NCBI GenBank assembly: GCA_013112715.1
Contig: JABFGB010000002.1
Location: forward strand, 1 to 64,000
Length of the DNA: 64,000 nucleotides
Direction: 5' to 3'
DNA from: Chloroflexota bacterium
GTDB taxonomy: Bacteria; Chloroflexota; Anaerolineae; Aggregatilineales; J027
Position numbers and translations under genes: made by a program. Position 1 is the first letter of the stretch; each line of letters opens with the position of its first letter. Below, piece after piece: positions 18,199 to 27,009 of the stretch. The notes beneath the pieces are model-generated. The model made no database searches. It was not told the origin of the DNA and saw only the letters and a list, made by a program, of their open reading frames with translations.

Positions 18199-20013
18199 TT
18201 ACGGGGTGGGCGTTATAACCATATCGCCTTGTGGAGTCGGATTGGAGGCGGTGCTGATGGGTTGAGCATCATACACCAAGCCTGAGCCGATATTAAAATC
18301 GGTCATGGTCAGGGGCAGCATTCCGCGTGTGGGCACGACACCCGCCAAGACTCGACAAACGGCTTGTTGGGCTTCGGGAATGTTGGCATATGCTGCTACA
18401 TAGCCACTTGGCCTGAACTCCGGTTTGATAAATTCCCAATCGTATGGGGTCGCCAGCGAAACCACTACTGTTTTTTCAGGGGGCAGGCGCTCAATCAGGG
18501 CGGCTTGCTCAGTGTTGACGTAGAGCGTCTCCACAAAAATGATAATTTTATCAGCCGACTCGCCCAATTTGCGGGTGCTGACGTATTCCCAATCGGCGAC
18601 GAAATAGGTATAGCCTAAAATCTCGGCATCGGGCAGATATTGGCTACACGTTTTGCCGATGTCGTTGTAGATAGCAGGGAAAATCAGCGCAACGTTATCG
18701 GTGGGGCGGAGGGGCAGCAGGCCATTTTTATCCTGCAAGACCGTAACCGCTGACTCAAATGCCTGTGTCATGACCGGGGACGTTAATTCCTGCTGGATGC
18801 GGGTGGCGGGGTCGGAGGAATCCAGGGGTTCCCAGTCCAATAAATGATGGCGGGCCTTTAACAATAAAATGCGTCGTACCGATTCATCAATGCGCCCTTC
18901 GGATAACTCGCCGCTGTTGACCGCTGTGACCACCGCTTCCATTGAAGATTTTTGTTTGGCGAAGGCCATGTTTGGCCCCATTGCCAAAATATCTGCCCCG
19001 GCGTCAATTGCCAAAAGTGCCGCATCCTCAGCATTATGATGATTGAGAATCGCACCCATGCCGAGGGCGTCGGTCATAATGACCCCATCAAATCCCAAAT
19101 CGTGGCGGAGAATGCCCATCATGGTAGGGGAGAGCGAGGCGGGTAAATTTTCGACGGGTTCAATCGCTGGATAATACAGATGGCCGACCATCACAACTTC
19201 CGCGCCATATTCAATTGCCAGTCGAAACGCCCGCAAATTACGTTCCTCAAAGGTCTGGCGGTCAATATCTACTACCGCTAAATCCGTATGGCTGTCAGTA
19301 CGGGTGGGGCTGTGACCGGGGAAATGTTTTACCACGCCAATCACGCCAGCATCGGCCATGCCACGTGCCAGCATCCCGGAAAGTTCACCCACTACAACCG
19401 GGTCTTCGCCCATCGTGCGCTGAAACAGCACGCTGGTGGGGGTGAGGTTATCAAAGCGGGTGGTTAAATCCACGACGGGGGCAAGATTCATATTGACGCC
19501 GACGCCCTTGATTTCGCGCCCCAACGCCTGTCCAACCGCATAGGCGATATTGGGATCAGCCGCCGCACCGAGATAGAGGGGTTCGGGGAAATGGGTAAAA
19601 CCATTGACCAGCCGCCATACCCGTCCCCCTTCTTGATCTACTGCGACCAACATCGGGATGCCGCTGGATTCGATGACGATTTGCTGCAACACATTGATGT
19701 AGTCGGTGGTTTCGGTGGTGGATTGATAGTCGAGGTTCGAGCCAAACAATGCAATCGCACCGGGTTGATATTGGCGCAGAAAACGCTCGTTGGGGTCAGA
19801 CATGCGGGTGCCATAGATGCTGACCATAAACATCTGCCCAACCTTTTGCTCCAACGTCATCTTGCGGATCAACTCGTCTACCCGCTGTTCAATGGAATCA
19901 TCGGCGTAGGCGGTGTGCTGGGTTGGGTGTTTTGTAATATTGGTAAAGGGACTGCTGACGAAAGCCAGCAACAGCATACTCATCAGCAGGTATTTCGAAA
20001 TCTGTCTCATCAT
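18199..20013 (-). CDS. Secreted GH3 glycosidase, NagZ-like (beta-N-acetylhexosaminidase type)
   Basis: 604 residues with a signal peptide (ISKYLLMSMLLLAFVSS). The NagZ signature KHFPGH (229-234) with Asp240-Ser-His242 supplies the catalytic His/Asp dyad particular to NagZ-type GH3 enzymes, and Asp315 in GVIMTDALG is the expected nucleophile. A further C-terminal domain of about 200 residues follows, as in longer two-domain members. It would remove terminal N-acetylglucosamine, for example from peptidoglycan fragments outside the membrane; the classical NagZ is cytoplasmic, so the signal peptide is notable. The start lies 2 nt after glgC, so the two are co-transcribed. Confidence 0.88.
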   Translation of the reverse strand: MMRQISKYLLMSMLLLAFVSSPFTNITKHPTQHTAYADDSIEQRVDELIRKMTLEQKVGQMFMVSIYGTRMSDPNERFLRQYQPGAIALFGSNLDYQSTTETTDYINVLQQIVIESSGIPMLVAVDQEGGRVWRLVNGFTHFPEPLYLGAAADPNIAYAVGQALGREIKGVGVNMNLAPVVDLTTRFDNLTPTSVLFQRTMGEDPVVVGELSGMLARGMADAGVIGVVKHFPGHSPTRTDSHTDLAVVDIDRQTFEERNLRAFRLAIEYGAEVVMVGHLYYPAIEPVENLPASLSPTMMGILRHDLGFDGVIMTDALGMGAILNHHNAEDAALLAIDAGADILAMGPNMAFAKQKSSMEAVVTAVNSGELSEGRIDESVRRILLLKARHHLLDWEPLDSSDPATRIQQELTSPVMTQAFESAVTVLQDKNGLLPLRPTDNVALIFPAIYNDIGKTCSQYLPDAEILGYTYFVADWEYVSTRKLGESADKIIIFVETLYVNTEQAALIERLPPEKTVVVSLATPYDWEFIKPEFRPSGYVAAYANIPEAQQAVCRVLAGVVPTRGMLPLTMTDFNIGSGLVYDAQPISTASNPTPQGDMVITPTP

Positions 20014-20015
20014 TA

Positions 20016-21290
20016 CTATTTATCTGGCCCCAGATAGCCTACTCGTGCGCCGTCTGGCACAATTCGGTCTGGGAATTTATCGAAGTCTTCAATGTCCACC
20101 TCACTGCCGATAATGACATTTGCTCCAATGGTGAAATTGGCGGGTACACGGGCGCTTTTGCCCACGCTGGTTAGCTGCAATTTTTCGGGGTTGGTTTCTT
20201 CGCTGCGGCGACCAATCCGGGTATTTTCGCCAATGACGGCCTGCTTATCAATAATGCAGCGTTCGACTACCGCGCCAGCTTCGATATAGGCATCTGTCAA
20301 AATAATGCTCTCACGGATAATTGCCCCCGGCCCCACCATTACCCCCGGCGAGAGGACGCTGCGTTCAACATAGGCACGGCTGGAAATTATTGAACCACTC
20401 GTGACCATACTGTCAATGAGTTCAACCCCGCGCTCCACTTTAACCGGGGGGCGTTCCTCGGAACGGGTGTGGATGACCCAACTGCGGTCATTCAAGTCAA
20501 GCAGTGGGGGATTACGCAGTAAGTCCATATGAGCTTCCCAATAAGCCCCCAAGGTTCCCACGTCTACCCAATAATCTTTGAAGGGGTAGGCGATGACCCG
20601 CAGTTTGTCGCTAATCATCTTGGGGATAATGTTTTTGCCAAAGTCGTGGTCGGAATTTTCATCGGCGTCGTCCTGCTGCAAATAATAATCTAGCACTGGG
20701 GTCTTAAAGACATATACCCCCATGTTGGCAAGATTGCCGGGGGGATTCTTGGGCTTTTCATAAAATTCCAGCACATTCATTTTGTCGTCGGTGAACATAA
20801 TCCCATAACGGCTGGCTTCGTGCATGGGGACCTCAATGACACAGATGGTAAGATCGGCGTCGTTGGATTCATGATAGTCAATCAGTTCGGAATAATCCAT
20901 TTTGTAGATGTGGTCGCCGGACAAAATCAAAATGTTATCAGGTGCGCCACGACGTACAAAATTTAGGTTTTGTGTCACCGCGTCAGCTGTGCCTTTGTAC
21001 CAGTCGGTGGATTTGCGGCCCTTGTAGGGTTGAAGCAACTGCACCCCGCCGGAGAAAGATCGGTCTAAGTCCCACGGCTCACCGCGTGCGATGTGTTCAT
21101 TGAGAGAGTGGGGGCGATATTGGGTCAGCACCAAAACATCAAAAATATTGGAATTAACGCAATTGGAGAGTACAAAGTCTAAAATGCGATATTTTCCGGC
21201 GAAAGGTACGGCAGGTTTGGCGCGTTTTGCGGTCAATACCCCCAAGCGTGTGCCTTCACCACCTGCCAACAATACAGCGCGAGTTCTCAT
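20016..21290 (-). CDS. glgC: Glucose-1-phosphate adenylyltransferase
   Basis: 424 residues, the usual length. The nucleotidyltransferase start [20 protein letters not shown], the GlgC-specific [31 protein letters not shown] and [10 protein letters not shown], and a C-terminal left-handed beta-helix region ([15 protein letters not shown]) are all present. It makes ADP-glucose from glucose-1-phosphate and ATP, the committed and allosterically controlled step of bacterial glycogen synthesis, feeding GlgA. It sits between the nuclease/phosphatase-fold gene (45 nt upstream) and the GH3 gene (2 nt downstream). Confidence 0.97.
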   Translation of the reverse strand: MRTRAVLLAGGEGTRLGVLTAKRAKPAVPFAGKYRILDFVLSNCVNSNIFDVLVLTQYRPHSLNEHIARGEPWDLDRSFSGGVQLLQPYKGRKSTDWYKGTADAVTQNLNFVRRGAPDNILILSGDHIYKMDYSELIDYHESNDADLTICVIEVPMHEASRYGIMFTDDKMNVLEFYEKPKNPPGNLANMGVYVFKTPVLDYYLQQDDADENSDHDFGKNIIPKMISDKLRVIAYPFKDYWVDVGTLGAYWEAHMDLLRNPPLLDLNDRSWVIHTRSEERPPVKVERGVELIDSMVTSGSIISSRAYVERSVLSPGVMVGPGAIIRESIILTDAYIEAGAVVERCIIDKQAVIGENTRIGRRSEETNPEKLQLTSVGKSARVPANFTIGANVIIGSEVDIEDFDKFPDRIVPDGARVGYLGPDK

Positions 21291-21335
21291 GTTTCAGAAC
21301 CTCCCAAGCTCGAAAACGACATAAAAAAGAAGCAA

Positions 21336-22217
21336 TCAAAAGAGTTGTAGTTTGACATACACCGGACGGTGATCTGACCCCCCGATAGATCCTTTTTGAA
21401 CGACCTGCACCGACCCCGGCACAATATACTGGGCGAGGGCAGGGGAAAGCAGCAAATAGTCTAGCTGACTATATTCCTTTTGGGCTTTCCAATAGTGTGT
21501 CCAGCGTTTAGAGGTATCTTGAACCAAATCTAGCACGTTAAATAAACGCAGTTGGGGGTCTCGTAAAAGAGGTGCAAGGGTGGCCGCATCGGGAGTGTCG
21601 TTTAGATCACCTGCGATGATAAAAAAGTCGTTAGGGTTGGGAAAACGCGCTTTGACTATTTGGGCAACGGCGGTGGCTTGTTTCCAACGCAGGCGGTCAT
21701 TTTCGGCTTGTTCTGCCGGACGATCAGCCGCTTTGACTTTAGGGTCAATAAATTTACTTTTGAAATGGTTGACAAAAATGGTGAACAGCCGCTGATAAGG
21801 ATTATCCGGGTGCATCACTTCGACTTCGAGTAAGTCACGCGAAAACAGTTTGCGTCCGGTGTCTTTGTCGCGGATAAATTGATAGGACACCACTTGACCG
21901 AGGGGCAGGGTGCTGGCAAGGGCCACATCAATGCCGCGTGGGTCATTCCCCGGAATCAGTGCCAAATCCTTAAAATGGCGTCCTAACTGGGCGACGTTAA
22001 ATTCATAAAGAACGCCTTTGTCCTCTACTTCTTGCATCGCCAATACGTCTGGCTCATCTTCACGTAGGCGTTGACCTAATTGGAATAACTGGTCAAGGTC
22101 TTTGGCTTTGGTGGCACGTGGACTCCATGTGTCATCACTATAACTATAGGGATCGTCAAAACGGTCAAACAGGTTATTGACATTATACGTGCCGACTGTA
22201 ATAGGGCGACTTGCCAT
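21336..22217 (-). CDS. Endonuclease/exonuclease/phosphatase-family protein
   Basis: 293 residues with the EEP-fold motifs in order: GTYNVNNLFD near residue 8, MQEVED (metal-binding Glu), FVNHFKSK, AGDLNDTPD (Asp-Asn) and SDHRPVYV (Asp-His). The closest general match is to the extracellular-nuclease-like branch with NVNNLFD and NHFKSK. No signal peptide is visible from the chosen start, so it may be cytoplasmic. Substrate (DNA or phosphoester) cannot be decided from sequence. It starts a minus-strand unit with glgC and the GH3 gene, divergent from the flippase-like gene. Confidence 0.88.
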   Translation of the reverse strand: MASRPITVGTYNVNNLFDRFDDPYSYSDDTWSPRATKAKDLDQLFQLGQRLREDEPDVLAMQEVEDKGVLYEFNVAQLGRHFKDLALIPGNDPRGIDVALASTLPLGQVVSYQFIRDKDTGRKLFSRDLLEVEVMHPDNPYQRLFTIFVNHFKSKFIDPKVKAADRPAEQAENDRLRWKQATAVAQIVKARFPNPNDFFIIAGDLNDTPDAATLAPLLRDPQLRLFNVLDLVQDTSKRWTHYWKAQKEYSQLDYLLLSPALAQYIVPGSVQVVQKGSIGGSDHRPVYVKLQLF

Positions 22218-22406
22218 GAATGACCAGACTCCTTACCCAAGAAAAATAATAGAAGGATAACACTCATTGGATGTCTAGTATGGCGAGAAATGGGCCTTTT
22301 CGCAACTTTCGATCTGGTTGCCTGAGAAGTTTAGACATTGACGCTTATACAGTAGGTCGTCTATGCTGATAAAGGCATCTATAGGCAAATATGCGAGTAT
22401 GCAAAA

Positions 22407-23504
22407 ATGCGAAAATATCGAAATCAAGTCATTGGCAGCCTCATTTTTATGCTGGCAGTGGTGGTTGGTGTGGTTGTTTTCTTCAATGCCCGTGATCTAG
22501 CAAAAAAACTAGGTGAATTTCCATTGTGGATATTCCTGCCTGTTATTGGCCTCAAATTTGTCAATTGGGTGCTGCGCTATTGTGAATGGCAGTATTTTTT
22601 GCGCGTCATTGGCGTTAAGGCGACGTTGCGTGGAAAAACACGACCCGCAACCGAAACACAACCTGCGACGGTAAAGCTACAGGACAGTTTCATTTTGTGG
22701 TTGGCAAGCCTGCCCCTCGCGTTGAGTCCGGGCAAGGCAGCCGAGGTTATCAAGGCGCTGGTGTTCAAAAATATGACTGGAGTACCCGCCACCCGTACCG
22801 TACCCATTATCGTCGCGGAACGGCTGGTGGATGGTATTGCAGTGGTGTTGTTGGTAATGGTTTCGGCGTTTGCTGGCGGCGGTGACTTATTTGAGTCGGA
22901 TGCTATCAGTCAGGGTTATGTGCAGGGTCTCATAGTATTTGCAATTGTCTTTATGGCACTGGTGATTGCAGTGGTGCAGGTGCGCCCTTTAGCGTTGACC
23001 CTTATCAAATGGATAGCCTACTTGCCCTTCATAGGCCGATTCCAGCAGTCGTTACACGTGATCTATGAGAGCAGCTATGAAATGGCTCGTCTGCGCCATA
23101 TCGCCCGGACGGTTGGATTTGGCGTCGGAGCCTACTTTTGCGACTGCGTGGGATTTTACTTGATGTTGCTAGGGCTGGGTGAAACAGCTTCGACGATGTT
23201 GTTTGTCCAAGCGGTGTTTATTCTCGGCTTTTCAGTGGTCGTGTCGGCGTTGAGTGCGTTGCCGGGTGGGGCTGGCGGACGCGAACTGACGGTTGGCGCG
23301 ATGTTGTCAGGGATTGTGGCGATGGAAAGAAGTGCGACGGGGGCTGCCGTCTTGATGATTGGTATTTTCCAAGTGTGGTTTGGGGTGATGGTCGGGATTG
23401 TTCTGGCGTTGATTTTTCGGAAGCGCCTCTTTCCGCCAAGTTTGGAGGCCGAAATTCAAGCATATGAACGACACAAAGAGGGGCAGTCGCCAGCACTGGC
23501 ATAA
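22407..23504 (+). CDS. Lysylphosphatidylglycerol-synthase-like membrane protein
   Basis: 365 residues with about eight hydrophobic helices. The motif LPLALSPGKAAEVIKA, then TVPIIVAERLVDGIAVVLL and ALSALPGGAGGRELTVGAM, are hallmarks of the UPF0104 / LPG-synthase transmembrane family (TIGR00374), here without the synthase domain. Members of this group are thought to move lipids or lipid-linked sugars; the substrate is unknown. The metallophosphoesterase gene follows after 16 nt on the same strand. Confidence 0.85.
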   Translation: MRKYRNQVIGSLIFMLAVVVGVVVFFNARDLAKKLGEFPLWIFLPVIGLKFVNWVLRYCEWQYFLRVIGVKATLRGKTRPATETQPATVKLQDSFILWLASLPLALSPGKAAEVIKALVFKNMTGVPATRTVPIIVAERLVDGIAVVLLVMVSAFAGGGDLFESDAISQGYVQGLIVFAIVFMALVIAVVQVRPLALTLIKWIAYLPFIGRFQQSLHVIYESSYEMARLRHIARTVGFGVGAYFCDCVGFYLMLLGLGETASTMLFVQAVFILGFSVVVSALSALPGGAGGRELTVGAMLSGIVAMERSATGAAVLMIGIFQVWFGVMVGIVLALIFRKRLFPPSLEAEIQAYERHKEGQSPALA

Positions 23505-23520
23505 TCTGAGGTGGATAGAT

Positions 23521-24297
23521 ATGGGAAATACGTATTTTGTGGGTGATGTGCATGGGCATTTAGACAAACTTACGACCCTGCTGCGAAATGCGAAATTGGT
23601 GGATGAAAAACTACGCTGGATAGGCCAAGAGGCGACCCTGTGTTTTATGGGGGATTTTGTAGATCGTGGGCCGGATGGCATTGGGGCAATTGATTTTGTA
23701 ATGCGCTTGCAGCACGAGGCGGCTGATGCAGGTGGGCAAGTATTGGCCGTATTAGGTAATCATGATCTGATCATGGTGGCCGTTCATTTTTTTCCGCAGG
23801 CAGTGCTGGCCTATGATGGCTCAACTTTTTTGGCAAATTGGCGGCGTAATGGCGGCAAGACCTCCGATTTGGAACGGCTAAGGGTTTCCCATATTGATTG
23901 GCTGATGCAGTTGCCTGCCATGCTGACGCTGGGTAAACTGCTGGTGGTTCATGCCGATGCGTGGTTTTATACCCGCTATGGCCGGACGATTGATGAAGTC
24001 AATTTTGTTTTCCATCAGTTGTTTGAAGATAAAGATACCGAAGGTCTCGATCGGCTTTTAGAGGATTTTGCCGAGCGATTTACCTTTCGGGATTTCAGCA
24101 GGGCCGCCGAGTTTATGCAGCGCTATGGAGACAGTCGTACCCGACAAATTATTCATGGGCATACCCCGATTACCAAAATGTCGGGGCAGGCATCGGAGAT
24201 GATCTCAACCCCCTATATTTATGCGGAAGGGTTGTGCATCAATATGGATGGGGGGATGTATTTGGGCAGCCCCGGCTTTGTATATCGGCCTGAGTAG
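23521..24297 (+). CDS. Calcineurin-like metallophosphoesterase
   Basis: 258 residues from the ATG at 23521, chosen because the first metal motif FVGDVHGH follows at residue 7 and GAGGTGG lies upstream; an in-frame ATG at 23464 overlaps the previous gene. All metallophosphoesterase motifs are present: GDVHGH, GDFVDRGPDG, GNHD, HAD and GHTPI. The layout resembles bacterial PPP-type Ser/Thr phosphatases and diadenosine tetraphosphatases; the exact substrate cannot be told. It shares a likely transcript with the upstream membrane protein. The tRNA gene follows 64 nt later. Confidence 0.9.
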   Translation: MGNTYFVGDVHGHLDKLTTLLRNAKLVDEKLRWIGQEATLCFMGDFVDRGPDGIGAIDFVMRLQHEAADAGGQVLAVLGNHDLIMVAVHFFPQAVLAYDGSTFLANWRRNGGKTSDLERLRVSHIDWLMQLPAMLTLGKLLVVHADAWFYTRYGRTIDEVNFVFHQLFEDKDTEGLDRLLEDFAERFTFRDFSRAAEFMQRYGDSRTRQIIHGHTPITKMSGQASEMISTPYIYAEGLCINMDGGMYLGSPGFVYRPE

Positions 24298-24361
24298 TCA
24301 TTGTTGAATACCCTTGTCAGTGGGGTCTGACCATGCTACAATGCGATTTACAACTAAATAG

Positions 24362-24433
24362 TGTGGGATAGTTTAATCGGCAGAACAGTGGACTCTGGAT
24401 CCATTAGTCCTGGTTCGAGTCCAGGTCCCACAG
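24362..24433 (+). tRNA. tRNA-Gln (anticodon CTG)
   Basis: The 7-bp acceptor stem TGTGGGA/TCCCACA is perfect. The anticodon arm GTGGA-CTCTGGA-TCCAT places CTG at 24395-24397, which reads CAG. The T arm holds GGTTCGAGTCC. The discriminator base is G and no CCA is encoded. Confidence 0.93.
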
Positions 24434-24445
24434 CTAAATAATAAG

Positions 24446-24466
24446 GAGCAGATAAATCCTCTGCTC
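24446..24466 (+). terminator. Possible terminator hairpin after tRNA-Gln
   Basis: GAGCAGA pairs with TCTGCTC across a 7-nt loop, 12 nt after the tRNA. It lacks a long T-run, so termination is only likely from position. Confidence 0.4.
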
Positions 24467-24597
24467 TATCAATAAACCCCCTCACAAAAATCCAGAAACT
24501 CCCAATCACTCAACATTTTTAGCCCAACAATAACCCACAAACCATCATTCTTGGTATAAATTCGCATTTGGATGGAAATCGGCAGAAGAGATGAATG

Positions 24598-24628
24598 AAG
24601 CCCACCGTTGCTAAGATGGGCTTGTTTT
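24598..24628. terminator. Possible terminator near the permease gene end
   Basis: AAGCCCA pairs with TGGGCTT around a 12-nt loop, followed on the plus strand by GTTTT. It lies just past the stop of the minus-strand permease gene. Direction is uncertain because the T-run is on the plus side. Confidence 0.4.
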
Positions 24629-24639
24629 AGGTGGATTAA

Positions 24640-26199
24640 TCAGCGGATGACCTGTTCCCACAGGTAAAGCAGGACTTGATTGACGATTAGGCACTCTACC
24701 GCCAATATGCCACCGGTTTTCCACCAGCTACCCCAGCTTGATTTGATTTTGGCATTGGCGATAATATTGGCCGTGCTGCCGATGGGGGTCAGATTGCCCG
24801 CCACGACTGCTGCGGATAGCAATGAGAACCACAAGCCATGCGTTTCAAACCCCCGATCTCCGAGTGCAATGATGATTGGCGCAATTACGGCAACAGCAAT
24901 TACGTTGTCCATAAAAGCTGTCACCAGTGCAGCAACCAACACAATCACCACTCTGACCGCAATTTCATTTGCCCCAAAGGTGGAATAAATTTGTTCTGCT
25001 GCCGATTCGGTTAGGCCACTGGTTTCTAGTCCATGCGCGATCCCGAATAAAAAGACGATGAAGAACAAGGTGTTCCACGGGAGTTCGCGTAGGACAAGTT
25101 CGGTATGCCGCCCGAAGTTGCTGCCAACGAACAGCGTGCCAGCGAAAAGGGCTAGAACAAAGATACCCAAGCCAGTCTCTGGGCTGTAGTTGAAAAAGTT
25201 GGAGACGGGAGTTGCCAGCACCAAACCAATGACCCCAATACCGAATAGACTGTGCAGAATTGGAATCGGTACGGCTTTATGCTCAACCGGATGGGTTGCG
25301 TTGCTCGTCGGCGTTTCCTCGTATTCAATGACTTCGTACTGATCCATATGTTCTTCTAATACTTCAAAATCAGAGTCTTCGACGGTGACGGATTTAAATT
25401 CCCAGATGAGGCTTCGGAATCTATAGCGAACTCGCAAGTTGAAATAGATGAGAGTCACGATTCCCGGTAACCATGCGTAGGTAATAAAGTCCACTGCTGA
25501 TAAGCCGGAAATGACCGAAATGGCAATGCCTACCGGATTCCCCAATGGCAAAAATTGTGAACCGATGTTGGTCGCACTTACCAACAAAATCACAATCGCT
25601 GTCCACGAAGCAGCTTTTAATTTTAGCTTCCCTTTGGGGGTAAAGCCGATAATCGCTTTGGTCACAAAGTACCACAGCACAATGGAGTTGACTTCATCAA
25701 TCAAAGCAGCAGAGAAGGCAGCCAATGTACATAAAAGGGCAATGAGGGGGAAACCATGCAGTTGGCGGGGTAAATAGCGTTCAATCAGGTGTTCAAAATA
25801 TTTGGTGTGGTTCAAAAAGTCTACCCATGTCAGCAAGGCCACAAGTTTGATAAACAGCACCCACTCCATGTTTTCAACAATACCGTGAAAATCACCGAGG
25901 CCACCTAATGGGAGCATCATTAAGCCCACAATAACCAATGGCATCCGCTCTTCACCAAACAGAATAGTGCCTGCAATGGCGGTAATGAGGGCAGTAAGGG
26001 CGACGGCCATTTCTCCGTTAGGAAGCATCATCGCCGCAAACAGCCCGGTGAAAATCACACTTGTTGCCCAGATGGTTAATTTCCTAGTGTAGGGGTTGTC
26101 GGGGAGCCACTTGGTAAGGGCTTCGGTTGGGATGGATTGCACATAACCCATCAGTAGATTCGCGGATGGTACTTTTTCAGGCTCTAAATAGTTTGACAT
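24640..26199 (-). CDS. Ion-transporter-superfamily permease (ArsB/NhaD/CitM-like)
   Basis: 519 residues from the ATG at 26199, which has AAGGTGGAG upstream; the frame extends to 26241 without a better site. About 12 hydrophobic helices are visible. The first half has DEVNSIVLWYFVTKAI and NIGSQFLPLGNPVGIA, the second AFMDNVIAVAVIAPIIIA and NLTPIGSTANIIANAK. The paired '(D)N..a....' and 'G(N/S)..PIG..' motifs are those of the NhaD / arsenite / citrate transporter superfamily. Transported ion is uncertain; Na+/H+ exchange of the NhaD kind is plausible from the double N-P-(V/I)-G / T-P-I-G motifs. A long palindrome-rich leader lies upstream. Confidence 0.82.
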   Translation of the reverse strand: MSNYLEPEKVPSANLLMGYVQSIPTEALTKWLPDNPYTRKLTIWATSVIFTGLFAAMMLPNGEMAVALTALITAIAGTILFGEERMPLVIVGLMMLPLGGLGDFHGIVENMEWVLFIKLVALLTWVDFLNHTKYFEHLIERYLPRQLHGFPLIALLCTLAAFSAALIDEVNSIVLWYFVTKAIIGFTPKGKLKLKAASWTAIVILLVSATNIGSQFLPLGNPVGIAISVISGLSAVDFITYAWLPGIVTLIYFNLRVRYRFRSLIWEFKSVTVEDSDFEVLEEHMDQYEVIEYEETPTSNATHPVEHKAVPIPILHSLFGIGVIGLVLATPVSNFFNYSPETGLGIFVLALFAGTLFVGSNFGRHTELVLRELPWNTLFFIVFLFGIAHGLETSGLTESAAEQIYSTFGANEIAVRVVIVLVAALVTAFMDNVIAVAVIAPIIIALGDRGFETHGLWFSLLSAAVVAGNLTPIGSTANIIANAKIKSSWGSWWKTGGILAVECLIVNQVLLYLWEQVIR

Positions 26200-26279
26200 G
26201 AGGCTCCACCTTACTATGTTCATCGGTCTGCAATGGCACAAAGGAATGGGTACAACAGTATAGCTTTGGGTGAGCGCCT

Positions 26280-26370
26280 AAAATGATCTTTTTAACCAAA
26301 TAACTTTGTTTGGCGCTGGTGTTAATTTTTTTTGATAGAAACATGGTAAAGAGATTTAAAAGATCATTTT
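26280..26370 (-). repeat. Inverted-repeat pair in the permease leader
   Basis: AAAATGATCTTTT (26280-26292) and AAAAGATCATTTT (26358-26370) are perfect 13-bp complements, 65 nt apart. They lie 80-170 nt upstream of the permease start and could fold in the leader RNA or bind a regulator. Confidence 0.45.
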
Positions 26371-26420
26371 TTGGCAAGATGCACAAATGACCCATACTTG
26401 ATTTGTCAATGTACACAAAT

Positions 26421-26436
26421 AATGTTGATCAACATT
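26421..26436. promoter_or_regulatory. 16-bp perfect palindrome, candidate operator of the permease gene
   Basis: AATGTTGATCAACATT is identical on both strands. It lies about 220 bp upstream of the permease start codon in an AT-rich region and has the shape of a dimeric regulator site. No regulator gene is adjacent, so the binding protein is unknown. Confidence 0.5.
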
Positions 26437-26583
26437 GAAGATTATATGACTGACAAGTCAATAGCGCCCTTGTATTTGTAAGGACATAGGAGATTTCACA
26501 TTGAATTTTTAAGACAATAGGCTCTTTGAGATTGGTATTAAAGGATTTTGCTATTTGTAGGCGTATATCGCTGGGCAGGGGAA

Positions 26584-26609
26584 ATAAAAACAACCTACGG
26601 AGAGGTTGT
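26584..26609 (-). terminator. Rho-independent terminator of the antiporter/PII unit
   Basis: On the minus strand ACAACCT (26609-26603) and AGGTTGT (26596-26590) form a perfect 7-bp stem with a 6-nt loop, followed by TTTTTATTT. It lies 47 nt past the stop of the PII-like gene. Confidence 0.8.
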
Positions 26610-26655
26610 CTATGATCAGATTATGAAGGTGGGTTATATAACCCGTTTGCCACTT

Positions 26656-27009
26656 TCAGTAGCGATTTATCCCGACAGTACGTTCCAGATTGATGACGAA
26701 GGCGATACCATTATTGGCTTGACGTAGATCACCCAGTATTTTTTCAGTCGTGTCAAGGATACGATCTACCAGCCAATCTTCGTCCAGCACCGTAAAAATA
26801 ATCAAGCTGCTGATATCTACCTGCCTAAAGACCTCAAGGAGTGAAAACGTGCCGGATAGAATTTCGGTGTGCTGGGTGGCTTCTTGGAGACGGCGCAGTC
26901 CGTGACCTTCGATTAGCGTTACTCCCGGTGCTCCGGCTTGCTGCCATGCCTCGCCAATCGTGTGACCTTCTTCAATCCGGGCGGTAATCAGAACTACCAG
27001 TTTGGACAT
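26656..27009 (-). CDS. PII-like signalling protein linked to the antiporter
   Basis: 117 residues. The beta-alpha-beta start SKLVVLITARIEEGHTIGEA, then GVTLIEGHGLRRL, then SLIIFTVLDEDWLVDRILDTTEKIL, is the ferredoxin-like order of GlnB/PII-like proteins. The canonical PII uridylylation tyrosine and T-loop are not visible, so this is a PII-like, not a classical nitrogen-regulator, protein. The first 38 bp overlap the end of the antiporter gene, which implies coupled translation. PII-like proteins in such operons are known to bind nucleotides and adjust transporter activity; the ligand here is unknown. Confidence 0.65.
   Translation of the reverse strand: MSKLVVLITARIEEGHTIGEAWQQAGAPGVTLIEGHGLRRLQEATQHTEILSGTFSLLEVFRQVDISSLIIFTVLDEDWLVDRILDTTEKILGDLRQANNGIAFVINLERTVGINRY

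Larger units (their letters stand above)
26200..26655. other. Palindrome-rich AT-rich intergenic region
   Basis: Holds the 16-bp palindrome at 26421-26436, TGACT-GACA-AGTCA at 26447-26460, an inverted-repeat pair at 26280-26370, the terminator of the downstream-oriented PII unit at 26584-26609 and the palindrome GGGTTATATAACCC at 26631-26644. A short minus-strand frame in it has no protein-like features. Confidence 0.6.

Noticed and set aside
24362-24433. tRNA-Gln as the attachment site of an integrated element
   Set aside because: No integrase gene and no repeat of the tRNA 3' end was seen nearby.
26177-26416. Minus-strand open frame upstream of the permease
   Set aside because: It overlaps the permease start and the palindrome-rich region, with no ribosome site and unusual composition.
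26200-26440. A known riboswitch in the permease leader (for example a Na+ class)
   Set aside because: Inverted repeats are present but I could not match a consensus by eye; a covariance-model search would be needed.
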